From Phytohabitans sp036906915 (GTDB lineage: Bacteria > Actinomycetota > Actinomycetes > Mycobacteriales > Micromonosporaceae), in assembly GCF_036906915.1 (NCBI RefSeq), contig NZ_JBAKHX010000023.1:1-64000 (forward strand): a DNA stretch of 64,000 nucleotides, written 5' to 3'. This document shows, piece after piece, positions 24,725-33,402 of this stretch. The notes beneath the pieces were generated by a model. That model ran no database searches. It was given only the letters and a program-made list of their open reading frames with translations, and was not told the origin of the DNA. Position numbers and translations under genes: made by a program. How positions within the stretch are numbered: position 1 is the stretch's first letter; each line of letters begins with the position of its first letter.

Positions 24725-25183
24725 TTATGGTACGACGGTGACGGGCCAGCGTCCGGCCTTCACGAGCCGGATCGCGATCGAACCGGCAAACCGGTGCCCG
24801 GCCTGCGTCGACGCCCCTACGATCACGCCGTCCGCGCTCACCTCATCGGCGATCTTCACCAGTTCGGTGTACGGGTCACCGGAGACCGCCCGGAACGTCG
24901 CCCGCAGCCCGACCTCGGCGGCCGCCTCGTCGACCTGCCGCCGCAGGTCGTCGGCGATCTCGTCGTGCGCCTGCCGGACCACGGCCATCGCGCCGGGCGC
25001 CATGCCGACCAGCGGTGACGGCCGGGCGATGAAGACGACCACCAGGTGGGCATTCTGCCGGCGGGCGAGCCCGGCGGCGTATGCGCCGGCACGCATCGAT
25101 GTCGTCGAACCGTCGACGCCGACCACTAGGTTCTTCGGTCCATCGGTGCCCAATTCGAACCGGTGCTCCGGCGAGGTGCTCAC
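24725..25183 (-). CDS. Universal stress protein (UspA family)
   Basis: 152 residues, single Usp domain. The N-terminal VVGVDGSTTS and the ATP-binding-type GASTQAGHRFAGSIAIRLVKAGRWPVTVV motif region (GxxGxxxxxxGS-like) are present, split here as GHRFAGS followed by RLVKAGRWPVTVV. GTG start at 25183 with GATACT 7 nt upstream. Cytoplasmic; the family is linked to dormancy and stress survival. It is probably co-transcribed with the CBM2 gene, an unusual pairing. Confidence 0.88.
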   Translation of the reverse strand: MSTSPEHRFELGTDGPKNLVVGVDGSTTSMRAGAYAAGLARRQNAHLVVVFIARPSPLVGMAPGAMAVVRQAHDEIADDLRRQVDEAAAEVGLRATFRAVSGDPYTELVKIADEVSADGVIVGASTQAGHRFAGSIAIRLVKAGRWPVTVVP

Positions 25184-25190
25184 ACTCTCA

Positions 25191-25196
25191 AGTATC
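25191..25196 (-). promoter_or_regulatory. Leaderless -10 element of the usp gene (GATACT)
   Basis: GATACT on the minus strand, 7 nt before the GTG at 25183. Confidence 0.45.
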
Positions 25197-25238
25197 GAGC
25201 GGTGACCCCTGCCACTTCAAGATCAGCGCAAAAGAGGG

Positions 25239-25244
25239 CAGACT
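25239..25244 (+). promoter_or_regulatory. Leaderless -10 element (CAGACT)
   Basis: CAGACT, 6 nt before the ATG at 25251. Confidence 0.35.
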
Positions 25245-25250
25245 GGCCCG

Positions 25251-26825
25251 ATGGCCCTGCTCCCCACCGGCCGCCGCCAGGTCCACCTCGCCGTGGCCCT
25301 GGTCGTCGTGGTGACCCTCTCGGTGGGCTTGGTCCGCTGGCAGACCCGGCCCGAGCCTGCCCAGCAGGTGTCGGCCGCCGCGAGTTGCGCCGGGCGCCCC
25401 CTCGACGCGCCCCGCCAGCTCCGCGGCATGTGGATCGCCACGGTCAGCAACATCGACTGGCCGAGCCGGCCCGGCCTCGACCAGGAGAAGGTCAAGTCCG
25501 AGTACCGCGGCTGGCTCGACCTGGCGCAGCAGCACGGCCACAACGCGGTCTTCGTCCAGGTACGCCCCAGCGGCGACGCCTTCTGGCCGTCCTCGTACGC
25601 GCCGTGGTCGCGCTGGCTGACCGGGCGGCAAGACGGGCTCGGCCCAGGCTGGGATCCGATGGAGTTCCTGGTCAGCGAGGCGCACGCGCGCAACCTGGAG
25701 TTTCACGCCTGGTTCAATCCGTACAAGGCCAGCCAGTCGGGCAACCCGGCTGACCTGCCGGCAAACCACCCACTCCGGGTGCACCCGGAGTGGGCTGTCC
25801 CGTTCCCGAAGAGCGGCAAGGGCAGCCGCCTCTACTACAACCCGGGCATCCCCGAGGCGCGCAAGTTCGTCCAAGACTCGATGCTGGAGGCGGTGGCCCG
25901 GTACGACGTCGACGGCGTGCACTTCGACGACTTCTTCTACCCGTACCCGGTCAAGGGACAGGACTTTCCCGACGACGCGGCGTTCCAGCAGTACGGCGCG
26001 GGCTTCGCCACCAAGGCCGATTGGCGGCGCGACAACGTCAACAAGCTCGTGGCCGAGATGAACCAGCGGATCAAGGAGCTGAAGCCGTGGGTGAAGTTCG
26101 GCATCAGCCCGTTCGGCATCTGGCGCAACCGCACCACCGACTCCCTCGGCTCCCCCACCCGCGGCCTGCAGAGCTATGACGCGATCTACGCGGACACCCG
26201 GCTCTGGGTCAAGGAAGAGTGGCTGGACTACATCGTCCCGCAGCTCTACTGGCACATCGGCTTCGACATCGCCGACTACGCGAAGCTCCTGCCGTGGTGG
26301 TCAGACGTGGTGAAGGACACCAGAGTGCAGCTCTACATCGGCCAGGCCGACTACCGGGTCGGGCAGAAGGGCGCCTGGTCCGACCCCGCCGAGCTCGACC
26401 GCCAGCTCGCGCTCAACACCAAGTACCCGGTCGGTGGCAGCATCCACTTCAGCGCCAAACAGGTACGGGCCAACCGGCTCGGCGCGGTCAGCCGGTACGC
26501 CACCGCGCACTACGCCCAGCCCGCCCTGGTGCCGGCGATGGACCACATGCCCCCGAACCGTCCGGTCGCGCCTCAGGTCACCGAGGCGCGCCGGGACGGC
26601 GACAACGCGGTCGCTCTCGCATGGCGCGCCGGCGACGGCACGCGGCCAGCCGGTTACGCGGTGTTCAAGGTGGACGGTGAGACCGCGCGCCTGGTGGCGA
26701 CCACCCGCGGCACGAACTGGGTCGATCGAACTGTTGGCACTCCCGGTGCGTACAGCTATTGCGTAGCCGCCCTCGACCGGCTGTGGAACCTTGGCGGCTC
26801 CAGCGAAGCTGACGTGACAGGGTGA
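25251..26825 (+). CDS. GH10-like glycosidase-family protein (YngK/GHL10 type), exported
   Basis: 524 residues. A signal-anchor helix (about 12-28) is followed by a TIM-barrel domain of the GHL10 family (about 55-400): RGMWIATVSNIDWP, a metal/substrate-type motif VDGVHFDDFFYPYP, and PQLYWHIGF. A C-terminal fibronectin-III-like domain (about 430-520) follows. These proteins are exported and thought to act on wall or extracellular glycans. ATG start with CAGACT 6 nt upstream. It is divergent from the usp gene with a 67-bp gap and lies immediately upstream of the c-di-AMP riboswitch. Confidence 0.87.
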   Translation: MALLPTGRRQVHLAVALVVVVTLSVGLVRWQTRPEPAQQVSAAASCAGRPLDAPRQLRGMWIATVSNIDWPSRPGLDQEKVKSEYRGWLDLAQQHGHNAVFVQVRPSGDAFWPSSYAPWSRWLTGRQDGLGPGWDPMEFLVSEAHARNLEFHAWFNPYKASQSGNPADLPANHPLRVHPEWAVPFPKSGKGSRLYYNPGIPEARKFVQDSMLEAVARYDVDGVHFDDFFYPYPVKGQDFPDDAAFQQYGAGFATKADWRRDNVNKLVAEMNQRIKELKPWVKFGISPFGIWRNRTTDSLGSPTRGLQSYDAIYADTRLWVKEEWLDYIVPQLYWHIGFDIADYAKLLPWWSDVVKDTRVQLYIGQADYRVGQKGAWSDPAELDRQLALNTKYPVGGSIHFSAKQVRANRLGAVSRYATAHYAQPALVPAMDHMPPNRPVAPQVTEARRDGDNAVALAWRAGDGTRPAGYAVFKVDGETARLVATTRGTNWVDRTVGTPGAYSYCVAALDRLWNLGGSSEADVTG

Positions 26826-26953
26826 GGAGATATTACCGAAAGTCGTTGCCTGGTAACACTTTTGGCTGGTCAGAGCAGTGTCAAGCAGGCCCGTTGATCC
26901 GGTAAGCTTTCCGACGGTCTCCGTTCGGCGGCGCCCCCACGGCGCCGGCGGTG

Positions 26954-27075
26954 ATCGTCGCCTAATCGCCCGAATGGGCGAGCCGGGGAACCAGAGTTCC
27001 ACCGGGGTGAATCCGCGCGAGCGGTAGGGATCACTTCCATCCCGAACCCGTCAGCTAACTCGGTAGGCGGCCGAT
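26954..27075 (+). promoter_or_regulatory. ydaO-yuaA (cyclic di-AMP) riboswitch
   Basis: Conserved core blocks appear in the right order and spacing: CCGAATGGGCGAGCCGGGGA, GGGGTGAATC, GTAGGGATC, CCCGAACCCGTCAGCTAAC and GGTAGGCGG. The closing stem pairs ATCG.CGCC (26954-26962) with GGCGGCCGAT (27066-27075). Known actinobacterial copies control resuscitation factors and wall hydrolases and turn them off when c-di-AMP binds. It ends just before the GGAAGGA ribosome-binding site of the next gene. Confidence 0.93.
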
Positions 27076-27088
27076 GGAAGGAACATGC

Positions 27089-28153
27089 ATGACGGCATCT
27101 GTACGCCGCCAGCGCTGGACGCTGGGCGTCGCACTGATCGCTGCCGTGGTCGCCATCACCAGCGTGGTCGGCCTCGGCTCCGCGGCTTCCGCCGCGCCAG
27201 TTGGCCTCGCGCCAACCCCTACGGCGCCCGGCGACGAGGGCGGCACTCCGCTCATACGCGACGTGATCGCCAGGGCCAGCCAGGGATACGCCGACGCGAA
27301 GCAGGCTGTCGACAAGTCTCAGAAGCGCCAGCTCCAACTCCAGCTCGAGCTCACCAAGGCTGAGGCGAAGATCAAGGAGATGGAGCCCGAGGTCGCGCTC
27401 ATCGCGTCCGCCTCGTACCGCAGCGGCCGGGTCGGCGTCGTCTCCATGCTGCTCAACAGCTCCTCACCGGACTTGTTCCTGGACCGAGCGATGACGCTCG
27501 ACCTGCTCGCGCAGCGCGACAACGCGAAGATCGCCACCCTCAAGGAGGCACACGACCAGGCGAAGCGGGCCAAGGATGCAATCGACGTGGAACTCGCCGA
27601 GCAGCAGAAGCAGCTGAGCCTCATGGCCAGGCAGAAGAAAGAAGCGGAGATCGCGCTCAAGCAGGTCGGCGGACAGTCCACCGGCGGTTTTGTGGTCGCG
27701 TCCTCGCCGAAGGCGAAGCCGGCGCCCCGCGACAGCGATGGCGGGTTCTCGGGGCAGGGATGCAACGTCAATGACCCGACCAACCCCGGCAGCGGCTGCG
27801 TCACGGCCCGGACGCTGCACATGTACAACGAGACGCGACGGCTGGTCCCCGGTGCCAAGGAACGGTTCGTGAACTGCTTCCGGTCCGGCGGTCCGTACGA
27901 GCATCCGAAGGGCCGGGCGTGCGACTGGTCTTCGGAGCGCGGGAGTTTCGGCGGTGACGCCAGGGGCGCCGACAAGACGTACGGCAACAACCTCGCCGCG
28001 TTCTACGTGCGCAACGCCGACCGCCTCGGCGTCATGTACGTGATCTGGTACCGGCAGTTCTGGTCACCGGCGACCGGCTGGAAGTACTACAGCGGTTCCG
28101 GCGGCGACCCGTCCAGCGACCATACGAACCACATACACGTGTCGATGCTGTGA
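27089..28153 (+). CDS. Secreted coiled-coil cell-wall protein under c-di-AMP control
   Basis: 354 residues. A signal peptide (about 1-35, ending ASAAP) is followed by a long coiled coil (about 65-200, QKRQLQLQLELTKAEAKIKEME and later heptads), a flexible linker and a C-terminal domain (about 225-354) with HP.GRACDW, GVMYVIWYRQFW and HTNHIHVSML. The last domain matches the ARB_07466-like C-terminal module of presumed wall hydrolases. The coiled-coil N-terminus resembles RipA/PcsB-type proteins that are gated by FtsX or similar. GGAAGGA precedes the ATG. Its ydaO riboswitch links it to c-di-AMP and wall remodelling or germination. Confidence 0.87.
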   Translation: MTASVRRQRWTLGVALIAAVVAITSVVGLGSAASAAPVGLAPTPTAPGDEGGTPLIRDVIARASQGYADAKQAVDKSQKRQLQLQLELTKAEAKIKEMEPEVALIASASYRSGRVGVVSMLLNSSSPDLFLDRAMTLDLLAQRDNAKIATLKEAHDQAKRAKDAIDVELAEQQKQLSLMARQKKEAEIALKQVGGQSTGGFVVASSPKAKPAPRDSDGGFSGQGCNVNDPTNPGSGCVTARTLHMYNETRRLVPGAKERFVNCFRSGGPYEHPKGRACDWSSERGSFGGDARGADKTYGNNLAAFYVRNADRLGVMYVIWYRQFWSPATGWKYYSGSGGDPSSDHTNHIHVSML

Positions 28154-28155
28154 TT

Positions 28156-28186
28156 CGAGGGGCGGGGATGAGATCCCCGCCCCTCG
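28156..28186. terminator. Bidirectional terminator hairpin
   Basis: A perfect 14-bp stem CGAGGGGCGGGGAT / ATCCCCGCCCCTCG with a GAG loop, squeezed into the 37 bp between two converging stop codons. Confidence 0.8.
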
Positions 28187-28190
28187 CTTC

Positions 28191-30566
28191 TCAGGACGTC
28201 TTCTCGGGCGTCCGGCGGGCCGGCGCGCGACCCCACGGCTGCCGCGGCGACGGGCCCACGGCAGGCAGCGGCGGCACCGACATGACGACCGGCTTGTCCG
28301 ACGTGACCGTGATGGCCTCGCCGTGGTGCAGCAGCTCCAGCTCGGCACCGTCGTGGCCGTCCCGCAGCGAGTACGTCACCTCGTCGCGGTCGACGTCGAC
28401 ACGCACCCGCAGCCCCCGCCACAGCAGCGAGAACTCCAGCTTGCTGATCCGGCTCGGCAGCCGTGGAGCGAACGACAGCGCACCACCGTGGTCGCGCATG
28501 CCGCCGAGCCCACAGACCACCGCGATCCACGCCCCGGCCAGCGCTGCCATGTGCAGGCCCTCCCGGGTGTTGTTGTGGATGTCGTGCAGGTCCATCAGCG
28601 CGGCCTCGCCCAGGTAGTCGTGGGCGAGCTCCATGTGGCCGACCTCGGCCGCCAGTACCGCCTGGGTGCAGACGGACAGGGACGAGTCCCGCACCGTGCG
28701 CGCCTCGTAGTACGCGAAGTTCCGCGCCTTCTGCTCAGGCGTGAACGCGTCACCCCGCCAGTGCATGGCCAGCACGATGTCGGACTGCTTGAGCACCTGC
28801 TTGCGGTACAGGTCGAAGTACGGGTAATTGAGCAGGAGCGGGTAGGCGGTCGGTGGGGTCGCGGCGAAGTCCCACTCCTGCAGCCGGGTGAACCCCTCGC
28901 ACTGCTGGTGTACGCCCAACTCCTCGTCGTACGGGACGTGCATGGCCGCGGCGGCGTCGCGCCACGACGCGGCCTCTTCCTCGTCGACGCCCAGCCGGCG
29001 GGCCTGGTCGGGGTGGCGCAGCGCGGCATCCGCCGCGCCGACCAGGTTCCACCGCGCCATCAGGTTCGTGTACACGTTGTCGTTGACGACGGCGGTGTAC
29101 TCGTCTGGGCCGGTGACCCCGTCGATGTGGAAGATGCCGTGCCGGTCGTGGTGTCCCAGCGAACGCCACAGCCGTGCCGTGTCGACCAGGATCTCCAACC
29201 CGACCTCGCGCTCGAAGTCGTAGTCGCCGGTGGCTGTCACGTACCGGATCACCGCGTCGGCGATGTCGGCACCGATGTGGAACCCGGCTGTGCCCGCCGG
29301 CCAGTACCCGGAGCACTCGTGCCCGCGCACGGTGCGCCAGGGGAAGGCGGCGCCCTTGAGCCCGAGCGTGCGGGCGCGTTCGCGGGCGAGGTCGAGGGTG
29401 GCGTGGCGCCATCGCAGGCCGTGCTTGACCGCCTCGGGTTGGGTGTACGTCAGTACCGGAAGCACGAACGTCTCGGTGTCCCAGAAGACGTGGCCGTCGT
29501 ACCCGGGCCCGGTCAGGCCCTTGGCCGCGATCGGCCGCTGCTCCGCGCGGGCGCCGGCCTGGAGCACGTGGAACAGGCCGAACCGGACCGCCTGCTGGAC
29601 CTCGGGGTCACCCTCCAGCCGCACGTCGGCGGCGTCCCAGAAGGCGTCCAGGAACTTGCGCTGCTCGTCACGCAGGCCGTCCCAGCCGGAGAAGCGAGCA
29701 CTGGCGATCGCCGCACCGACCTGGTCGCGCAGCGCCGGCAGCGAGCGCCGGCTGGACCAGCCGTACGCCAGCAGCTTGACCACCCGCAGCTTCTCGCCGG
29801 GCTGGAGCAGGCAGGCGACGGTGGTGCGCGCCCAGTCCGGGTACGCCTCCGTGCTGACCGACACCTTCTCGGCGCCGTCGACCACGTGGTCCATGGCCGC
29901 GGCCATGCGCAGGCCGCTCTTCTTGGTGCGGTGGATCAGCAGCCCACTGGACCCGTTCGAGAGGTGCTCCTCGGCCTTGAGCGGGGCCTTGAGCACCGCG
30001 GCGACCCGAGGGTCCTTCCGGGTGGCCGGCAGCTCCTCGTTGGCGACGAGCTCGGACTGGAGGATCAGCCGCAGCGGCTTGTCGTCGGCCGCCTCGACCT
30101 CGTAGCAGATCGCCGCGATCGCCCGTTGGGTGAACGACACCAGCCGGGTGCTGTGCACCCGGACGGCCCGGCCAGCCGGCGACACCCATTCGACCGTGCG
30201 GTCGAGCGTCCCCGACTGCATGTCGAGCACCCGTTGGTGCGTACGGACCTCGCCGTATCGCACGTCGAAGGGCTCGTCGTCGACCAGCAGGCGGATCAGC
30301 TTGCCGTTGGTTACGTTCACAACGGTCTGGCCGGACTCCGGAAAGCCGTAACCGGCCTCGGCGTACGGCAGCGGCCGCAGCTCGTAGAACGAGTTCAGAT
30401 ATGTGCCCGGCAGACCGTGCGGCTCGCCCTCGTCAAGGTTGCCGCGCAGGCCGATGTGCCCGTTGGACAGCGCGAAAACCGATTCAGATTGGGCAAGCAC
30501 ATCAAGGTCGAGCCGGGTCTCCCGGACATGCCATGGCTCGACCGGGTAGGCCCGCTCACGGATCAT
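28191..30566 (-). CDS. GH65 glycoside phosphorylase/hydrolase
   Basis: 791 residues, usual GH65 length. N-terminal beta-sandwich (about 1-270), helical linker, (alpha/alpha)6 barrel (about 320-690) with the general acid in VTGPDEYTAVVNDN (Glu, about residue 480) and KQSDIVL, and a C-terminal jelly roll. GH65 enzymes phosphorolyse or hydrolyse trehalose, maltose, kojibiose or nigerose. The upstream beta-phosphoglucomutase gene overlaps it as ATGA. That pairing indicates a phosphorylase releasing beta-glucose 1-phosphate. Which disaccharide is used cannot be told from sequence. Confidence 0.92.
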   Translation of the reverse strand: MIRERAYPVEPWHVRETRLDLDVLAQSESVFALSNGHIGLRGNLDEGEPHGLPGTYLNSFYELRPLPYAEAGYGFPESGQTVVNVTNGKLIRLLVDDEPFDVRYGEVRTHQRVLDMQSGTLDRTVEWVSPAGRAVRVHSTRLVSFTQRAIAAICYEVEAADDKPLRLILQSELVANEELPATRKDPRVAAVLKAPLKAEEHLSNGSSGLLIHRTKKSGLRMAAAMDHVVDGAEKVSVSTEAYPDWARTTVACLLQPGEKLRVVKLLAYGWSSRRSLPALRDQVGAAIASARFSGWDGLRDEQRKFLDAFWDAADVRLEGDPEVQQAVRFGLFHVLQAGARAEQRPIAAKGLTGPGYDGHVFWDTETFVLPVLTYTQPEAVKHGLRWRHATLDLARERARTLGLKGAAFPWRTVRGHECSGYWPAGTAGFHIGADIADAVIRYVTATGDYDFEREVGLEILVDTARLWRSLGHHDRHGIFHIDGVTGPDEYTAVVNDNVYTNLMARWNLVGAADAALRHPDQARRLGVDEEEAASWRDAAAAMHVPYDEELGVHQQCEGFTRLQEWDFAATPPTAYPLLLNYPYFDLYRKQVLKQSDIVLAMHWRGDAFTPEQKARNFAYYEARTVRDSSLSVCTQAVLAAEVGHMELAHDYLGEAALMDLHDIHNNTREGLHMAALAGAWIAVVCGLGGMRDHGGALSFAPRLPSRISKLEFSLLWRGLRVRVDVDRDEVTYSLRDGHDGAELELLHHGEAITVTSDKPVVMSVPPLPAVGPSPRQPWGRAPARRTPEKTS

Positions 30567-31306
30567 GAAGTCTCCAGCAACTCACTGAGGTCGCGCACGA
30601 CGACGTGGGCGCCGTGCTTGTATAGATCGTCGGCCTGGCCGACGCGGTCGACGCCGATGACGTGACCGAAGCCTCCGGCGCGCCCGGCCTCGACTCCAGC
30701 CAGTGCATCCTCGAATACGGCCGCTGCCGTGGGCGCGACGCCGAGCAGCTTAGCCGCGTCAAGGAAGGTATCGGGGTACGGCTTGCCGCGTAGGTTGTCG
30801 CGTCGGGCAACGATGCCATCGACGACGACCTCGATCTCGCCAATGAGACCCGTAACCGTGAGAATATCGCGGCAATTGGCGCTTGCCGAGACCACTGCGC
30901 GGCGCAATCCGGCGGCGCGGGCCGCTTTCATGTACGCCACCGAGCCCTCGTACACCTGGACGCCATCGTCACGGATGCGGCGCAGGAGAATGACGTTCTT
31001 CCGGTTGCCGACGCCGTTGACGGTCTCCGCCTCCGGCGGGTCGTCGGGCGTGCCCTCCGGCAGGACGATCCCTCGGGAGCCGAGGAACGTGCGCACACCG
31101 TCGGCACGGGGGCGGCCATCGACGTACCGGTTGTAATCACTGCCGGGGTCGAACGGCACGAACGGCTCCCCGGTCTCGGCTGAGCGAGTGCTCAGGAAGG
31201 CGTCGAATGTCTCCTTCCACGCGGAGTTATGAACCTTTGCGGTCTGCGTCAGCACACCGTCCAGGTCGAACAGACAGGCGGTAACGCCTTCGGGGAGGCC
31301 CAGCAC
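30563..31306 (-). CDS. pgmB: Beta-phosphoglucomutase family HAD phosphatase
   Basis: 247 residues. HAD superfamily motif I is FDLDGVLTQTAKVH (nucleophile and acid/base Asp near residue 13), motif II is VVSASANC, Lys of motif III is in RGKPYPDTF, and motif IV is FEDALAGVEAG. It probably converts beta-glucose 1-phosphate from the GH65 enzyme to glucose 6-phosphate. A TTG start 20 codons upstream gives a longer frame; GTG at 31306 is preferred because TACTCT lies 7 nt before it. It overlaps GH65 by 4 bp (ATGA). Confidence 0.88.
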   Translation of the reverse strand: MLGLPEGVTACLFDLDGVLTQTAKVHNSAWKETFDAFLSTRSAETGEPFVPFDPGSDYNRYVDGRPRADGVRTFLGSRGIVLPEGTPDDPPEAETVNGVGNRKNVILLRRIRDDGVQVYEGSVAYMKAARAAGLRRAVVSASANCRDILTVTGLIGEIEVVVDGIVARRDNLRGKPYPDTFLDAAKLLGVAPTAAAVFEDALAGVEAGRAGGFGHVIGVDRVGQADDLYKHGAHVVVRDLSELLETS

Positions 31307-31313
31307 AACGGAG

Positions 31314-31319
31314 AGAGTA
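31314..31319 (-). promoter_or_regulatory. Leaderless -10 element of pgmB (TACTCT)
   Basis: TACTCT on the minus strand, 7 nt before the GTG at 31306. Confidence 0.45.
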
Positions 31320-31366
31320 ACCGCTGAGCCCCCGCCGAAACCGCCATCGTGTGCGGCTCGCCGCAA

Positions 31367-32890
31367 TTACTGTCCGTGATTGTGGCTCGAACCGGTCGGC
31401 GGCCGCCCGGCCTCCTGCCCCGGCTCCACCACCACGAACTGGCCCATCATTCCGGCGTCTTCATGGGTGAGCAGGTGACAATGGAACATATACGGCATAT
31501 CCGGATCAGCATAATCCGCAAATCGGGCAACAATCCGTACCGTGCTTCCCTGCTCCAAAAAGACGGTGTCCTGCCATCCCTGAAATTCCGGGGACGGCGG
31601 CTGCCCGTCGACCGAGAGGACCTGGAACTGCACGTCGTGGACGTGAAAGTTGTGCGGCGTCCCATCCAGCTTGGTCAGCTCCCAGATCTCGGTCGTGTCC
31701 TTCGTGATCACCGCGTCGATCCGGCTCATATCCATCTTCTGACCGTTGATGTTTCGCCCGGCGAGCCGGAATTGCCGGGTCTCGACGGCACCCGCAGGGT
31801 CGATCGGCTCGAACGGCGCCAGCGTCGCCGGCAGGTCCGCCGACGGTTCCAGGTCGTCGGCGGCACGCAATTCGAGTACATCGAGCGTGTCGCCGCCACC
31901 GGTGAACCGCCGATTGAAGAAGTCGGTGCCCTGGTCCTCCGGGAAGCTGCGCAGCGTCACCCGCTCACCAGGCCGCATGGCGACCACGATCTCGGCCCGG
32001 TCCCCCGGCGACAGCCGCACACGGTCGGTGGCGATCGGCGCCGGCAGCAGGCCGCCGTCCGTGCCGACCATCGCGAATTCACGGTCGTCGACCACGCCAA
32101 ATGCGTACGTGCGGGCGTTCGAGCCGTTGACCAGCCGCAGCCGGACCCGCTCGGTGTACACGTCGAGGTACGGCGCCACCGTGCCGTTGACCAGCACCGT
32201 GTCCCCGAGCACGCCGACGCCGCCCAGGCTGTCACCCTCCGCGAACTGGCCGCCGTCGTCGAACTTGCGGTCCTGCACGATCACCGGGATGTCGTCGACG
32301 CCGTACCTGTTGGGCAGCGCTTTGTTGCCGCCGTTCTCGTCGTCCACGATGAACATGCCGGCCAACCCCCGGTAGACGTGCTTCGCGGTCTTCCCGTGTG
32401 GATGCGGGTGATACCAGAGGGAGGCGGCGGGCTGGTTCACCGTCCAGGTCGGCGACCACGTCGCGCCCGGCCGGATCGACTGGTGCGGCCCGCCGTCCAT
32501 CACAGCCGGCAGGTGCATGCCGTGCCAGTGCACGCTGGTCTCCTCATCCAAGCCGTTGACGACGTTGACCAGCACCTTCTCGCCACGCTTCGCCCGCAGC
32601 GTGGGGCCGAGGTAGTCGCCGTTGAAGCCCCAGGTGCGGGTGACACCACCCTCGCCAAAGTCTCGCCGGCCCTCCTGCGCCCGCAGGTCGAAGACCCGCC
32701 GACCCTGATCGTCGACCCGCGACTCGGCCAGCGGCGGTATGGCCAGCTTGTGCGCGAAGTCGATCTCACCAGCGGTGTCGACCTTCGCGCGGCTCCACGC
32801 CCAGCCGCCCAGCGCCGCCCCGCCCCCGCAGCAAGCGAGGAGCACGAGGGCCAAGGTCACCAGTACGACCGTCCACCGCCGCCGCTTCAC
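31367..32890 (-). CDS. Multicopper oxidase, CueO/CotA/bilirubin-oxidase type
   Basis: 507 residues, anchored or exported by an N-terminal hydrophobic segment (about 6-30; the CCGGG there could also be a lipobox-like site). Three cupredoxin domains. All copper-ligand motifs are present: HWHGMH (about residue 121), WYHPHPHG (about 160), HNFHVHDVQF (about 410) and MFHCHLLTHEDAGMM (about 470), covering the trinuclear and type 1 sites. GTG start with GAGGAGG 5 nt upstream. A large dyad overlaps its 5' leader, so metal- or redox-linked repression is plausible. Copper tolerance or laccase activity is the expected role. Confidence 0.93.
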   Translation of the reverse strand: MKRRRWTVVLVTLALVLLACCGGGAALGGWAWSRAKVDTAGEIDFAHKLAIPPLAESRVDDQGRRVFDLRAQEGRRDFGEGGVTRTWGFNGDYLGPTLRAKRGEKVLVNVVNGLDEETSVHWHGMHLPAVMDGGPHQSIRPGATWSPTWTVNQPAASLWYHPHPHGKTAKHVYRGLAGMFIVDDENGGNKALPNRYGVDDIPVIVQDRKFDDGGQFAEGDSLGGVGVLGDTVLVNGTVAPYLDVYTERVRLRLVNGSNARTYAFGVVDDREFAMVGTDGGLLPAPIATDRVRLSPGDRAEIVVAMRPGERVTLRSFPEDQGTDFFNRRFTGGGDTLDVLELRAADDLEPSADLPATLAPFEPIDPAGAVETRQFRLAGRNINGQKMDMSRIDAVITKDTTEIWELTKLDGTPHNFHVHDVQFQVLSVDGQPPSPEFQGWQDTVFLEQGSTVRIVARFADYADPDMPYMFHCHLLTHEDAGMMGQFVVVEPGQEAGRPPTGSSHNHGQ

Positions 32891-32901
32891 GACAACCTCC
32901 T

Positions 32902-32941
32902 CGATAGGTCCACCTTCTACATGTAGCTTCCCTACCTATCG
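32902..32941. promoter_or_regulatory. 40-bp dyad in the multicopper oxidase leader
   Basis: Outer arms CGATAGGT (32902-32909) and ACCTATCG (32934-32941), with a central palindrome CTACATGTAG (32917-32926), share one symmetry axis at 32921.5. The TACATGTA centre recalls BlaI/CopY-type operators. It ends 12 bp from the GTG, next to the ribosome-binding site. Probable repressor site. Confidence 0.6.
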
Positions 32942-33019
32942 GCGCCGCGTCCACCCTTCACCACCGACCTCAGGGTGGATTCAGGGCCACCCCTACCCAC
33001 CTCCGCGCTCTATTTCGGC

Positions 33020-33095
33020 GATCAAGGGCAGATGCACGTGGTTCGATCTCAAAACCGCGTGCACTTGCCCTTGATCCACGCGATGTCCCTTGATC
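33020..33095 (-). repeat. 76-bp GATC-rich palindromic repeat, copy C
   Basis: Same orientation as copy A. Core 33020-33076 starts GATCAAGGGCAGATGCACGT and ends CACTTGCCCTTGATC; the extension ends CCCTTGATC at 33095. Exactly 76 bp, four GATC sites. More diverged in the core centre than A, B and E. Confidence 0.82.
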
Positions 33096-33402
33096 TGTGA
33101 CGCGCCTCGCGGGCTCGGACGCGTCGCCGTCCGGACCGCGCGGCAGCGGCAAGTCCCAGTCTCGGGGGCCCGCTGGAGTCGGGCCAGAAGTTCCGCTCGA
33201 ATCGCCGGCCGCGAGCCGCAGACCAACCCGCTCTTCCGCCCGGCGACAGGGCACAACTCGCCGAGTTCGGGCGCTATTTCAGCCTTGACTCGGCAACCTC
33301 GCCCATCGCGTCGGGCCGTAGCGCGGTCCGTCGTGGTTCGTCGCAGCTCGCCGGGACGGGCGGACACCATGCCAGCGCGGCCACGCCGATCGCGCGGCCA
33401 TC

